From an uncultured Collinsella sp. (GTDB taxonomy: Bacteria > Actinomycetota > Coriobacteriia > Coriobacteriales > Coriobacteriaceae), in contig CAAERQ010000013.1 in NCBI GenBank assembly GCA_900758475.1, positions 1 through 64,000 on the forward strand: a stretch of DNA of 64,000 nucleotides. The letters run 5' to 3'. Each line of letters starts with the position of its first letter. Positions within the stretch are counted from its first letter, which is position 1. The notes below the pieces were generated by a model. That model made no database searches and was not told the DNA's origin. It worked only from the letters and a program-made list of their open reading frames with translations. Shown here piece by piece: positions 35,908 through 45,634 of the stretch. Both the position numbers and the translations under genes were made by a program.

Positions 35908-38685
35908 CTAGCCGCGGTGACGGGCGCGGCTGTATGGCGTATCCACCATGGGCAGATCGGGACGCAGCTTGCCGTCGAACGCGCGGTAGGCGTTCTGCAC
36001 GGCGGGCGCCGTGGGGATCGTTGCGATCTCGCCGATGCCCTTGCCGCCGTATGCCACGGGCAACAGCTCGTCCTTCTCCACGTAGATGGCGTGGATATTC
36101 GGGATCTCGGGCGCACGGAACAGCCCGAGCGTACCGTACCTTGCCTGGGGCACGCAGTCCTTGAGCGGCCAGTCCTCGGTAAGCGCATAGCCCATACCCA
36201 TGAGCACGCCGCCTTCGATCTGACCCTGGATGGAGATGGGGTTGACCACCTTGCCGGAATCGTGCGCGGCATAGACCTCGCTCACGCGGCCGTCATCATC
36301 CAGAATGACCACATGCGTGGCAAAACCGTAGCAGATGTGGCTCTTGGGGTTGGGAACATCCGCACCCAGCTTGTCGGTCGGCTCCAGATACACGTAGCCA
36401 AACTCGCATCCCTCGAGCGCCTTGATGGCGGTCGCGGGATCCTGAGGATGCATGCCCTGGCCGGCGACGAGCTCCTGCGTGCGCAGCTGATAGGCGCGAC
36501 CGTCGTCGTACTCAATCTTGACGCCGTCGCCATGCGCATTCACGGGAGCGGCGGGCGCAGACTTGCCGGCCTCGATGTCAAGCATGGCATCGCGCAGCAG
36601 GAAGGCGGCACCGCGCACGGCCTCGCCGGTCACGACCGTCTGACGCGAGCCAGACGTGGTGCCGGAGTCGGGAGCGTTCTCGGTAGAGCACTCGCCATTG
36701 GCGATGCAGCGAAGCGGCAGGCCGCATGCCTCGGCAACGTCCTGCAAAAAGACCGTGTTGCAACCCTGGCCGATGTCGGACGTGGCGGCATAGACCACGG
36801 CCACGCCGTCCTCGATGCGAATCTTGCAGCGGCCGGCATCGGGCAGGCCAACGCCCACGCCGGCGTTCTTCATGGCGCAGGCGATACCGGCGTGTCCGGG
36901 ATGCGCATAGTAGGCATCCTTGACCTCGAGCAGCGTCTCCTTCAGCGCCGTGGAGCAGTCGGCAATCTGGCCGTTGGGCAAAACCTCGCCCGGCTCGATG
37001 GCGTTTCGGTAACGAATCTCCCACGGATCCAGGCCGACCTTCTCTGCCAGCAGGTCGATCAGGCTCTCGAGCGCAAACTCGGACTGGCAAACGCCAAAGC
37101 CTCGGTACGCGCCGGCGGGCGGGTTGTTGGTGTAGTAGCCAAAACCGCGAATGTCGGTGTTCTGGTACTTGTAGGGGCCGACGGCATGCGTGCAGGCGCG
37201 CTCGAGCACCGGGCCGCACAGCGACGCGTAGGCGCCGGTGTCAAAGTTGATCTCGCAGTCCAGACCGGTAAAGTTGCCCTCGGCGTCGCAGCCCAGCGTA
37301 AAGGTGCCGTCCATGGCGTGGCGCTTGGGATGGAACGCGAGCGACTCGGCACGCGTGAGCTTGCACTTCACAGGACGCTGGAGCTTATAGGCAGCAAGCG
37401 CGGCCAGGTGCTGGATCGAAACGTCCTCCTTGCCGCCAAAACCGCCGCCCACAAGCATGGTCTCGACAACCACACGCTCGGGCTCGTTGTCCCAGCCAAA
37501 CATGTGGGCGCACTCTTTGCGCGTATCGTAGGCACCCTGGTCGGTCGACTGCACCTTGACGCCGTTCTTGTACGGGAAGGCCACGGCGCACTCGGGCTCC
37601 AAGAAGGCATGCTCGGTAAAGGGCGTGGTAAAGCGCTGTGTCACGGTAAACGCGCTTTCGGCCAGCGCCTTGGCGGCGTCACCGCGCGTCACGTGACGGC
37701 TCTGGCACACGTTGTCCTTGAGCTCCACCGTGTTGCCAAAAGCAAAGAAGCTGTCGTGCAGGCGCGGGGCGTCGGCAGACCTGGCCTCGGCGATGTTGCG
37801 CACGGGCTCCAGCGGCTCGTAATCAATCTTTACGAGCTTCTTGGCCTTCTCGAGCGTCGCCTCGTCCTCGGCAACCACCAGCACGATGGCATCGCCCACG
37901 CAGCGGGTGATATCGCCCTGGGCAATCATGACGTCCCAGTCCTGGATAAGGTGGCCGACCTGGTTGACCGGCACGTCCTCGGCGCGCAGGATGCCCACCA
38001 CACCGGGTAGGGCCTCGGCCTTGGAGGTATCGATGGAGAGCACGCGGGCACGCGGATACTTGGAGCGCACGGCGCTGGCGTAGGTCAGGCCCGGCTGGTC
38101 GATCTCGTCGATGTCGTCGGGGTACTTGCCCTCGCCGAGCACCTTCTTGCGCACGTCAATACGGAAGGCGCGCTTGCCCACGCCGTAGTCGTCGCCGCGC
38201 TCCAGATCCTCGTCGATCTGCTTTTCGCCGCGGAGCACCGCAGCGGCCAGCGCAATGCCCTCGATAATCTTTTTGTAGCCGGTGCAGCGGCAAACATTGC
38301 CGCGGATGGCGTACTTGATCTGCTCCTCGGTAGGCTCGGGATCCTCGGCGATGAGCGCTGCACCCGCCATGACCATACCGGGGATACAAAAGCCGCACTG
38401 CACGGCGCCCACGGCGCCAAAGGCGTACACAAACGCCTCGCGCACGTTCTCGGGCAGGCCCTCGACGGTCACGATGTTGCGGCCGGCGGCAAGCGCGGTG
38501 GTCAGCACGCACGCCTTGACGGCCGCACCGTCCACATGGATGGTGCAGGTACCGCATGCGCCCTCGGAGCAGCCGTCCTTGGCGGAATGGATATGCAGGT
38601 CGTCGCGCAGGTAGCGCAGCAGCGGTTTATTTTGGGTCGTCGTACGCTCGATGCCGTTAACGGTAAAAGTGAATTCCTGTGCCAT
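35908..38685 (-). CDS. xdhD: Selenium-dependent-type xanthine dehydrogenase (2Fe-2S plus molybdenum domains)
   Basis: 925 residues fusing an N-terminal two-cluster iron-sulfur domain to the molybdopterin domain. Cluster cysteines: C39, C44, C47, C59, then C97, C100, C132, C134. The molybdenum part shows GGGFGGKED, GAYRGFG and the catalytic-Glu region GGKGIGEIAT near the C terminus. There is no FAD domain and no FAD-subunit gene nearby, so electrons must leave through other proteins, probably the adjacent ferredoxin and YgfK-type oxidoreductase. No selenocysteine codon is present; in this family selenium is a labile ligand at molybdenum. Last gene of its operon. Likely interconverts hypoxanthine, xanthine and urate. 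Confidence 0.9.
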   Translation of the reverse strand: MAQEFTFTVNGIERTTTQNKPLLRYLRDDLHIHSAKDGCSEGACGTCTIHVDGAAVKACVLTTALAAGRNIVTVEGLPENVREAFVYAFGAVGAVQCGFCIPGMVMAGAALIAEDPEPTEEQIKYAIRGNVCRCTGYKKIIEGIALAAAVLRGEKQIDEDLERGDDYGVGKRAFRIDVRKKVLGEGKYPDDIDEIDQPGLTYASAVRSKYPRARVLSIDTSKAEALPGVVGILRAEDVPVNQVGHLIQDWDVMIAQGDITRCVGDAIVLVVAEDEATLEKAKKLVKIDYEPLEPVRNIAEARSADAPRLHDSFFAFGNTVELKDNVCQSRHVTRGDAAKALAESAFTVTQRFTTPFTEHAFLEPECAVAFPYKNGVKVQSTDQGAYDTRKECAHMFGWDNEPERVVVETMLVGGGFGGKEDVSIQHLAALAAYKLQRPVKCKLTRAESLAFHPKRHAMDGTFTLGCDAEGNFTGLDCEINFDTGAYASLCGPVLERACTHAVGPYKYQNTDIRGFGYYTNNPPAGAYRGFGVCQSEFALESLIDLLAEKVGLDPWEIRYRNAIEPGEVLPNGQIADCSTALKETLLEVKDAYYAHPGHAGIACAMKNAGVGVGLPDAGRCKIRIEDGVAVVYAATSDIGQGCNTVFLQDVAEACGLPLRCIANGECSTENAPDSGTTSGSRQTVVTGEAVRGAAFLLRDAMLDIEAGKSAPAAPVNAHGDGVKIEYDDGRAYQLRTQELVAGQGMHPQDPATAIKALEGCEFGYVYLEPTDKLGADVPNPKSHICYGFATHVVILDDDGRVSEVYAAHDSGKVVNPISIQGQIEGGVLMGMGYALTEDWPLKDCVPQARYGTLGLFRAPEIPNIHAIYVEKDELLPVAYGGKGIGEIATIPTAPAVQNAYRAFDGKLRPDLPMVDTPYSRARHRG

Positions 38686-38697
38686 GGTGATTCCCTT

Positions 38698-39177
38698 CTA
38701 CACGCCGGCGGCGATGCCGGTGCGGTCGTGGATGGCGCCATGCGGGCAGACGACGGCGCACATGCCGCACGACAGGCAGTCCACGCCGTCGATATGGGCG
38801 CAGTTGTCCTCGATGCGGATTGCGCCGGCAGGGCACTTTTTGGCGCACATGCCGCAACCGATGCAGCTGGTGTCGCAGATCTTGCGCGCAATGGCGCCCT
38901 TATCGGTGTTGTTGCAGCGCACCAGGATGTTCTGGTAGCCGGGAACGAAGGCAATCACGCGCTGCGGGCACGCCATGCCGCACAGGCCACAGCCCGTGCA
39001 CTTGGAGCGGTCCACGCGGGCGACGCCGTCGACCAGTGCGATGGCACCGTGGGGGCAGGCCGTGACACAGGCACCACAGCCAATGCAGCCTTCGCTGCAG
39101 CGGGCGTCGCCGCCTGCGGAAGCACAGCCGCTTCCGCAGGCAACGTAGGCCACGTTATGTTGAATGGATTTGGCCAT
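38698..39177 (-). CDS. Polyferredoxin with four [4Fe-4S] motifs
   Basis: 159 residues with four complete CxxCxxCxxxCP motifs at about 31-41, 60-70, 105-115 and 134-144, plus an N-terminal ACGSGC. It should carry electrons between the xanthine dehydrogenase (12 bases downstream) and the YgfK-type flavoprotein (11 bases upstream). Two double-cluster ferredoxin units in tandem suggest an electron wire rather than a soluble shuttle. Fully embedded in the operon. Confidence 0.88.
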   Translation of the reverse strand: MAKSIQHNVAYVACGSGCASAGGDARCSEGCIGCGACVTACPHGAIALVDGVARVDRSKCTGCGLCGMACPQRVIAFVPGYQNILVRCNNTDKGAIARKICDTSCIGCGMCAKKCPAGAIRIEDNCAHIDGVDCLSCGMCAVVCPHGAIHDRTGIAAGV

Positions 39178-39188
39178 AAGAGACTCGC

Positions 39189-42188
39189 CTATTTCTTAAG
39201 AAGGTACGAATAGTTGTCGCGCACAGCCCTGATGGTCAGGCGGACGGCCTCGGGAAGACCGGTGTTGACGGCATCGACCGAGACGGTGCGGACCGTGCCG
39301 GCGACGCGGACCTTAACGTGGTCCTCGTCCACGGCCAGGAAGCCCTCATTCTCGGAGTTCTCCATGTCCTCCTCGCTCCAGAACAGGGTGAGTTTGTCCT
39401 TGTAGGGACGACCCTCCTGGTAGGGGCAGAACACGGCGCAGTTGCCGCACTCGTTGCACATGCCGTCGACATGAACGACCTGATGCTTGGCCAGGCCCGG
39501 CACCTTGATGGCAACGTTGGCGCGGTTGGGGCACACGTCGCAGCAGACCTCGCACACCGAACCGCAGCCCAGGCAGCGGGTCTTGGTGCAGTTGCGCTTG
39601 TCGCGGCACAGCGACCCCTTGCGCTCGTAGCAGGTGTCCTCGCGACCGGCCTGCTCGTTGCAGTCGGCGTACTTGTTAAAGTCCACGCCAGCGATGGCGC
39701 GGGCGACTTCGGCGGCGTCGGCAATAGCCTCGACCACGGTGGCCGGACCGCGACGACAGTCGCCCGCAGCCCAGACGCCCTCGACACCGGTGGAGGTGGC
39801 GGCAAGACGGCCACGACGGTCGTGCTCGACGCCCGCGGCATCATACAGGCTGGCATCGATACCCTCACCCACGGCGCAGATCACCGTGGTGGCGGGAAGC
39901 TCAACGGTCTCGCCCGTGGCAACGGGGCTGCGACGGCCGCTTGCATCCGGCTCGCCAAGCTCCATAACATCGCAGGTCAGCACGGCGCCGTTGAGTGCCT
40001 TGGGAGCCAGCAGCTCGCAGAACTCAACGCCGTCGGCAAGAGCAAGATCAAGCTCTTCCTCGTCGGCGGGCATCTGCTTCTTGGTGCGGCGATACACCAG
40101 GCGCACGTTCTTCACACCAGCCAGGCGCTTGGCCACGCGGGCAGCATCCATGGCGGTGTTGCCGGCGCCAATGACTACGACGTCCTCGCCCAGCTCGAGC
40201 TTCTCGCCCCTCTTGGCGGCCTCGAGGAACTCCAGCACGTCGAGCTCGGCGCCCTCGCCCAAGCCCGCAGAGCCGGGCATCCAGGCACCGGTGGCCACGA
40301 CAACGTCGGTAAAGCCCTGAGCCTTGAGCTCGCCGATGGACTCCACGCGAGCGTTGAGCTGCACCTTGGCGCCAAAGGCCAGGCAGAGCTCGGCATCGTG
40401 GGAGATGTCGTCGCTCGCGATACGGAACTCGGGGATCACGTGACGGACCACGCCGCCAAGCGAATCGCGGGCCTCGAAGATGGTGACGCGCACGCCGGCG
40501 CGCGTCAGGAAGAACGCCGTCGCCAGACCGGCAGGGCCGCCGCCGATAACGGCAACATTGCGCTCGCTGTCGTTGGCGATGGCCTGGGCGCGCAGCTTGG
40601 GCAGCACGGCGGTCATGGCCTCGCGGGCGGCCTTGAGCTTGCTGGCGCGAATCTGGGCGCCCTCGGGCTCGTAGAACGCACGCTCGCAAGCGCGGCCGCA
40701 GGGATGCGGGCAGATGGTGCCGGTAATGAACGGCAGGGCGTTGCGCTCGATGATGATGTTGAGCGCGTCCTCGTAGCGGCCCTCGTCAACAGCCGCCAGA
40801 TAGGCGGGAATATCCTGCTGGATGGGGCAGCTCGTGCGGCACGGCGTGGTAAAGCAGTCGGAAAGCGGGCTCTTGCCGGCGACCTTGCGGTCGGGCAGCG
40901 GACGCAGCGGCTTCTTGTAGAGCGGGTTGGTGAGCGAATCGGCCTGGATCGCGGCCACGGCGTCGAGCGAGACGCCCGCGAACGGCTTGCCATCCAGATC
41001 GGTGAACTCGCCGGCCATCTGGCTAAAGCGCTCGTAGCCACCGGGCTTGAGCACGTCGGTCGCCAGGGTAACGGGCCAAATGCCGGCATCGTACAGGGCG
41101 CGGATGTTGTAGACCGTGGCACCACCGGAGTAGCTGATGCGCAGCTTGCCATCGAACTGCTCGGTAATGCGGCGGGCGGCCTCGATGGTCAGCGAGAACA
41201 GCGAACGGCCGGACATGTACATCTCGGTAGAGGGCAGCTCGTTCCTCGTCACGTCGACGGGGAAGGTATTGGTCAGCTTGACGCCAAACTCCAGGCCGCG
41301 CTCGGCGCACAGGGCAATCAGGCGCTCGAACATAGGCACGGCATCGGCCCACTGCAGGTCCTCGCGGAAGTGCGTGTCATCGAAGACGATGTAATCAAAG
41401 CCCAGCTCGTTGAGGCGCTGACGTGCAAACTCATAGCCCAGCAGCGTGGGGTTGCACTTGATGTAGGTGTTGAGGCCCTTCTCGGTGATCAGATAGGTCG
41501 CGATGCGCTCGATCTCGGCCGGCGGGCAGCCGTGCAGGGTAGACTCGGTGATGGAGTTGGAGACGCGCGCCGGGATGGACTCGACAAACGCGGCGTCAAC
41601 ATGCTCAAACTTGTCCAGGTTGGCGAGCGCCCATGCGCGGCACTCGTTCCAGACGTCGGAGCCGCTAGCGTCCTTCATGCCCTCAATGTACGCATCGACC
41701 TTGGGACTCTTGATGCCCTCGAGGTCATAGCCCACGGACATGTTAAAGACAAATCCGTCCGGGCTGCCCAGGCCGTACTCGCGAGCGATGAGGTGGCAGG
41801 CAAACCATGCCTTCACGTACTCGGCAAAAGCCTGCGGAACCTCGAGCTCGGTCGACCACTCGCAGTTGTAGCACTCGTCCTGTGCCACAATGCAGGGCTT
41901 GTTCACACACTTGGAGAGCTCCTCGCCGTCCATAACCTGAACGGTCTTGAGCTCAAAGAAGCGGGAGCCGGCCACATAAGAGGCCACGATGTTCTGGGCA
42001 AGCTGCGTGTTGGGGCCGGCGGCCGGGCCAAACGGAGTCTCGATGCGCTCGTCAAAAATGGGAAGCGCTCCCTCCTGGTTGGCCGTGACCATCTTGCGCA
42101 CGCCAAAGATGGCGCCCTGAGTCTTGTGCTCCTCGATGATCCAGTTCATCAGCTGCGAAAACGGGATCGGCCTCATGATGTCGCTCAT
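39189..42188 (-). CDS. ygfK: YgfK-type iron-sulfur flavoprotein oxidoreductase
   Basis: 999 residues. The N-terminal half is a dihydropyrimidine dehydrogenase/DHOD-like TIM-barrel region (MRPIPFSQLMNWI; VGYDLEGIKSPKVD). From about residue 445 a CRTSCPIQQDIPAYL and CPHPCGRACE linker leads to a GltD-like FAD/NAD(P) unit with VIGGGPAGLATAF (about 545-558). The C terminus carries CxxC groups (about 855-880) and CNECGNCAVFCP (about 905-916). YgfK was named a putative selenate reductase subunit, but in purine clusters it probably reduces a purine-derived intermediate or serves as NAD(P)H gateway. Start at 42188 with GGAG 6 bases upstream; an open frame 44 codons longer is not supported. Confidence 0.88.
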   Translation of the reverse strand: MSDIMRPIPFSQLMNWIIEEHKTQGAIFGVRKMVTANQEGALPIFDERIETPFGPAAGPNTQLAQNIVASYVAGSRFFELKTVQVMDGEELSKCVNKPCIVAQDECYNCEWSTELEVPQAFAEYVKAWFACHLIAREYGLGSPDGFVFNMSVGYDLEGIKSPKVDAYIEGMKDASGSDVWNECRAWALANLDKFEHVDAAFVESIPARVSNSITESTLHGCPPAEIERIATYLITEKGLNTYIKCNPTLLGYEFARQRLNELGFDYIVFDDTHFREDLQWADAVPMFERLIALCAERGLEFGVKLTNTFPVDVTRNELPSTEMYMSGRSLFSLTIEAARRITEQFDGKLRISYSGGATVYNIRALYDAGIWPVTLATDVLKPGGYERFSQMAGEFTDLDGKPFAGVSLDAVAAIQADSLTNPLYKKPLRPLPDRKVAGKSPLSDCFTTPCRTSCPIQQDIPAYLAAVDEGRYEDALNIIIERNALPFITGTICPHPCGRACERAFYEPEGAQIRASKLKAAREAMTAVLPKLRAQAIANDSERNVAVIGGGPAGLATAFFLTRAGVRVTIFEARDSLGGVVRHVIPEFRIASDDISHDAELCLAFGAKVQLNARVESIGELKAQGFTDVVVATGAWMPGSAGLGEGAELDVLEFLEAAKRGEKLELGEDVVVIGAGNTAMDAARVAKRLAGVKNVRLVYRRTKKQMPADEEELDLALADGVEFCELLAPKALNGAVLTCDVMELGEPDASGRRSPVATGETVELPATTVICAVGEGIDASLYDAAGVEHDRRGRLAATSTGVEGVWAAGDCRRGPATVVEAIADAAEVARAIAGVDFNKYADCNEQAGREDTCYERKGSLCRDKRNCTKTRCLGCGSVCEVCCDVCPNRANVAIKVPGLAKHQVVHVDGMCNECGNCAVFCPYQEGRPYKDKLTLFWSEEDMENSENEGFLAVDEDHVKVRVAGTVRTVSVDAVNTGLPEAVRLTIRAVRDNYSYLLKK

Positions 42189-42288
42189 AATGAGCTCCTC
42201 TCTGTAACGCCCGGCGAGACCGCGCGGCGGGCGCAAATACGGTGTAGCGCTAGCACAGCGCCGGCGACCCCGCGGAGGCCGCCTATAC

Positions 42289-42320
42289 GTGCGTCGGATG
42301 CGGCGAAACATCCGACGCAC
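42289..42320 (-). repeat. Strong hairpin between ssnA and ygfK
   Basis: GTGCGTCGGATG (42289-42300) and CATCCGACGCAC (42309-42320) pair perfectly around an 8-base loop, 18 bases after the ssnA stop codon. No T tract, so transcription probably continues; an mRNA processing or stabilising role is likely. Confidence 0.65.
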
Positions 42321-42337
42321 GCGAATCTACTTGTGAA

Positions 42338-43693
42338 TTAGTAGGCGCGATCGTTGAGCGTGCTCCAGAGCTTCTTGGACTCAGCCATGGTCCACGCGTT
42401 GATCTTGTCCTCATCAATGCCAACGAACTCGCGATCCTTGTACAGGACGCGGCCGTTGATGATGGTGGTGCGGCAGTTTTTGCCCATCATGCCAAAGAGC
42501 ATGTGGCCGTCGATGTTCTCCTCGCTCAGCGGCGTAAAGGGCTTGTAGTCCATAACGATAACGTCGGCGGCAGCGCCGGCCTCGAGCACACCAAGCTTGC
42601 GATCGAAGTACTTGCTCGCCATCTTGGCGTTGTTCTCAAACAGCATAGTCATGGCCTCGCACCAGCCCACGTTGGGCATGGCAGCGTTGTGGCGCTGAAT
42701 GATCAGGAAGACCTTAAGGCTCTCGAGCATATCGTGGGTGTAGGCGTCGGTACCCATGCACACGGGGATGCCGCGGCGGAAGAACTCGAGCACGGGGGCG
42801 CAGCCCACGGCGTTGCCCATATTGGATTCGGGGTTGTTGACCAGCCAGGTGCCGGACTCCTTGACGATATCCATCTCGGCAGGCGTCACGTGGATGCAGT
42901 GGCCCAGCATGGTGTCGGGACCAAGCAGGTTGTGCTGCAGCAGGCGCTCGACGGGGCTGATGCCACCGCGGTTGAGGCGGGAGTCCCACACGTCATTCAT
43001 GCCCTCGCACACATGGATGTGGAAGCCGGTCAGGCCGTTGTTGTCCTCGGCCATCTTGTCCATGGTCTCGTCCGACAGCGTAAAGGTGGCATGCCCGCCA
43101 AACATGGCAGCGATCATGTGGTTGTCGTTATCGCGACGCTCCTTGGCGGCCCACTGGGCAAATTCGGCGTTCTCGGCAATGGCCTGGTCGCATTTTTCCT
43201 GGCCACGGCGATCGGAAACCTCGTAGCACAGGCACGAACGCATGCCCAGCTCCTGAGCTGCATCCTTAATGGTAAAGAGGCTTCCCGGGATCTCGCAGAA
43301 GCTCGCATGGTGATCGAAGATCGTGGTGACGCCATCACGGATGGAGTCCAAAATCGTAGCATAGGCGCTGGCCTTGGTGCCGTCGAGCGTCAGGTTGTCG
43401 TCGATCTTCCACCACTGCTGCTCGAGATTCTCCAAGAAGTTGGTGGGGTTGCAGCCCTTAATGGCAAGGCCGCGGGCCAGACCCGAGTAGATGTGGGTGT
43501 GGCAGTTGATAAGTCCGGGCATGATGAGGTTGCCCTGGGCATCGACGTACTCGGCATCCGGGTACTTGGCCTTGAGCTCGCGCTCGGGGCCCACTTCGAC
43601 GATCGTATCTCCGTCAATGGCGACCGCACCGTTTGGAATAAACGGGGTCTGAGCGTTGCGGGTAAAGACGGAACCGTTAGCGACCAGAAGCAT
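42338..43693 (-). CDS. ssnA: SsnA-type putative aminohydrolase
   Basis: 451-residue amidohydrolase of the chlorohydrolase/guanine deaminase group. Metal ligands H65 and H67 in NCHTHIYSG, His in GFHIHVCEG, His in GHCIHVTPAE and Asp in MGTDAYTHD. SsnA-family genes recur in anaerobic purine clusters; a deaminase or ring-opening hydrolase role is likely. The start at 43693 has GGGAG 5 bases upstream. It lies between the permease and ygfK, with hairpin-rich gaps on both sides. Confidence 0.88.
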   Translation of the reverse strand: MLLVANGSVFTRNAQTPFIPNGAVAIDGDTIVEVGPERELKAKYPDAEYVDAQGNLIMPGLINCHTHIYSGLARGLAIKGCNPTNFLENLEQQWWKIDDNLTLDGTKASAYATILDSIRDGVTTIFDHHASFCEIPGSLFTIKDAAQELGMRSCLCYEVSDRRGQEKCDQAIAENAEFAQWAAKERRDNDNHMIAAMFGGHATFTLSDETMDKMAEDNNGLTGFHIHVCEGMNDVWDSRLNRGGISPVERLLQHNLLGPDTMLGHCIHVTPAEMDIVKESGTWLVNNPESNMGNAVGCAPVLEFFRRGIPVCMGTDAYTHDMLESLKVFLIIQRHNAAMPNVGWCEAMTMLFENNAKMASKYFDRKLGVLEAGAAADVIVMDYKPFTPLSEENIDGHMLFGMMGKNCRTTIINGRVLYKDREFVGIDEDKINAWTMAESKKLWSTLNDRAY

Positions 43694-43710
43694 GGATGCT
43701 CCCTTCAACA

Positions 43711-43871
43711 TCAGAGGCGGGGTTTGACACCTCTGACATGGCGGAGTGCGAAGCGCCGGCCTACACCGGAAACGGGCCCTCTCCCGTCAACGCTTCACCA
43801 AAGGGACAAACCCTTTGAAGTGCGGCTTGGTGCCGCATGGCGTCGGCGGACGAGGCGATGCGTCCGCCGAC
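43711..43871 (-). repeat. Multi-hairpin leader between permease 2 and ssnA
   Basis: The 195-base gap contains at least four stem-loops: GTCGGCGGACG/CGTCCGCCGAC (43842-43871), TGCGGC/GCCGCA (43821-43837), AAAGG-CCTTT near 43801-43816, and TCAGAGG/CCTCTGA (43711-43737), the last just before the ssnA ribosome site. No riboswitch consensus was recognised. Confidence 0.55.
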
Positions 43872-43888
43872 GAATAGCACCGAATTGG

Positions 43889-45283
43889 TTACTTCTTGCT
43901 CTCGGGCAAGACCAGATCCACGGCAGCGTCCTTGGCAGCATCGATGTGCTGAGCCACGACCGGCGTCTGCGGAAGGATCAGGTTAAGGACAATGGCCATG
44001 ATGGCGGTGGGGGTTACGGCATTGGAGCCGATGACGGTGGACACCCAGGCGGGCATACCCTCGCCGGCAAGGCAACCGCTGGCCATCCAGATACCCAGGC
44101 CAAAGACGACGGAGGTGCCGACGATGGTGGTGGTGCGCTGCGTGAGGCCCTCGCGGGTGAACATGCGCACGCCGTTCATGGTGATGGTGCCAAAGACGCC
44201 GACGGTCGCGCCGCCGATGACGGGCTGCGGGATAGCGGAAAGGACGGCAGAGAGCTGCGGGAACAGACCGGCGATGGCAAAGACGGCCGCAATGATCACA
44301 AAGACCCACTTGTTGACGACCTTGTTGGAGCAGATGATGCCCACGTTCTGGCCAAGGGCGCTGGTGGGAAGACCGCCCAGCAGACCGCCGACCATAGAGG
44401 TGAGGCCCTGGGACACGATAGCGCCGGAGAGCTCGCGCTCGGTGGGCATACGGTCGATGGAGCCCAGGCAGGCGGCGGAGACGTCACCGATAACTTGGAT
44501 GGCAACCATGGGGAACACGACGGCGAGGGTAATGCAGACCTCGGGATCAAACTCGAGCGCGTAGGGCATGAGCTTGGGAAGAGCGAAGACCTGAGCGGTG
44601 GCGACGCTGGAGAAGTCGATCATGCCAAAGGGGATGGAGACGATCATGCCAACGATCATGCCAAAGAACACGGATCCCAGCTTGAGCGTGCCCTTGCCAA
44701 AGTTGGCGAGCGCAAAGACCACGGCGAAGGTGATAAGAGCGACGCACCAGGCCTGCGGGGTGCCCCACAGCGGCGTACCCATACCGCCGGCCATATACTT
44801 GACGGCCGTGGGATACAGCGAAACGCCGATGGAGAAGATGACCGTACCGGTCACGACGGGCGGGAACAGCCACTTGATCTTGCTGTAGGCCAGACCAAAG
44901 AGGACCGCGACGGCGCCGCCGACGATCTCGCCACCCAGCAGCGCACCAAAGCTAAAGCCCGAGGCACCCATGGCCTGCAGGGCCGGCAGGAACGCGAACG
45001 AAACGCCCATGACGATGGGCAGGCCGCCGCCGATGCGACGGAAGGGAGCGAAGGCCTGAAGGGCCGTGTCGATCGCCGAAAGAATGAGCGCGACCTGGAT
45101 GATGTCGGTACTCTGCTGGCTATTAAAGCCGTAGACGCCGGCCATGATGACCGCCGGGGTAATGATGCCGGCAAACGATGCCAGTACGTGCTGAAGGGCA
45201 CACGGGATCATTTCCTTAACGGGAGGCATGCCTTCGCGAGTGAACAGGGCTTCAGTACCGTTCGTAACCGTCTCCTGGGTCAT
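43889..45283 (-). CDS. NCS2 family purine (urate/xanthine-type) permease, copy 2
   Basis: 464-residue membrane transporter related to copy 1 at 18696-20009. Shows GLPIVMGVSFAFLPAL, GGLPTSALGQNVGI and QPVIGGATVGVFGTITMNGV. The C terminus is longer and ends in a charged tail (VLPESKK). It is the first gene of a five-gene operon with ssnA, ygfK, the ferredoxin and the xanthine dehydrogenase, strongly suggesting uptake of urate or xanthine. A promoter with an overlapping Fur-like site lies about 90-115 bases upstream. Confidence 0.88.
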   Translation of the reverse strand: MTQETVTNGTEALFTREGMPPVKEMIPCALQHVLASFAGIITPAVIMAGVYGFNSQQSTDIIQVALILSAIDTALQAFAPFRRIGGGLPIVMGVSFAFLPALQAMGASGFSFGALLGGEIVGGAVAVLFGLAYSKIKWLFPPVVTGTVIFSIGVSLYPTAVKYMAGGMGTPLWGTPQAWCVALITFAVVFALANFGKGTLKLGSVFFGMIVGMIVSIPFGMIDFSSVATAQVFALPKLMPYALEFDPEVCITLAVVFPMVAIQVIGDVSAACLGSIDRMPTERELSGAIVSQGLTSMVGGLLGGLPTSALGQNVGIICSNKVVNKWVFVIIAAVFAIAGLFPQLSAVLSAIPQPVIGGATVGVFGTITMNGVRMFTREGLTQRTTTIVGTSVVFGLGIWMASGCLAGEGMPAWVSTVIGSNAVTPTAIMAIVLNLILPQTPVVAQHIDAAKDAAVDLVLPESKK

Positions 45284-45370
45284 TTGACCACCAATCCTCG
45301 AAGTAGTTGTTTTCGCATCTGACGCTCTATTGTGACGCAGTGCGGGGTTGAGGTTGTGCCTTCATTGCAT

Positions 45371-45399
45371 ATCGTATTAAAGATGATTCTCATTCTCAA
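45371..45399 (-). promoter_or_regulatory. Promoter of the permease-ssnA-ygfK-xdh operon with Fur-like box
   Basis: On the minus strand TTGAGA (45394-45399), a 17-base spacer and TACGAT (45371-45376). The spacer and -35 contain TGATTCTCATTCTCA (45384-45398, plus strand), matching 11 of 14 informative positions of the Fur 7-1-7 motif. The 351-base divergent region also has a TTCAGCTGAA palindrome at 45427-45436. Confidence 0.5.
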
Positions 45400-45634
45400 T
45401 AATAATTTTTTGTTATCAGACTATTCTTCAGCTGAAATTACGCATTTCCGCAGGTCAGGAAAGTGTCTGGTCGAAATAACATCTAACATTTCTTTTGGTC
45501 AACCGTTTACCGCTAAATTCCTACCGTTCGTCTGCATTACGCAATGTACCTGCGGATATACGAGATGATGGGCAGCGTGTTACCATGATAAAAAATTGTT
45601 ATGAACACTTCGATAGAACCCAAAGGAGTTGCCC

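Noticed and set aside
43694..43888. Purine or molybdenum-cofactor riboswitch before ssnA
   Set aside because: Several hairpins but no known aptamer consensus, and it lies inside an operon.
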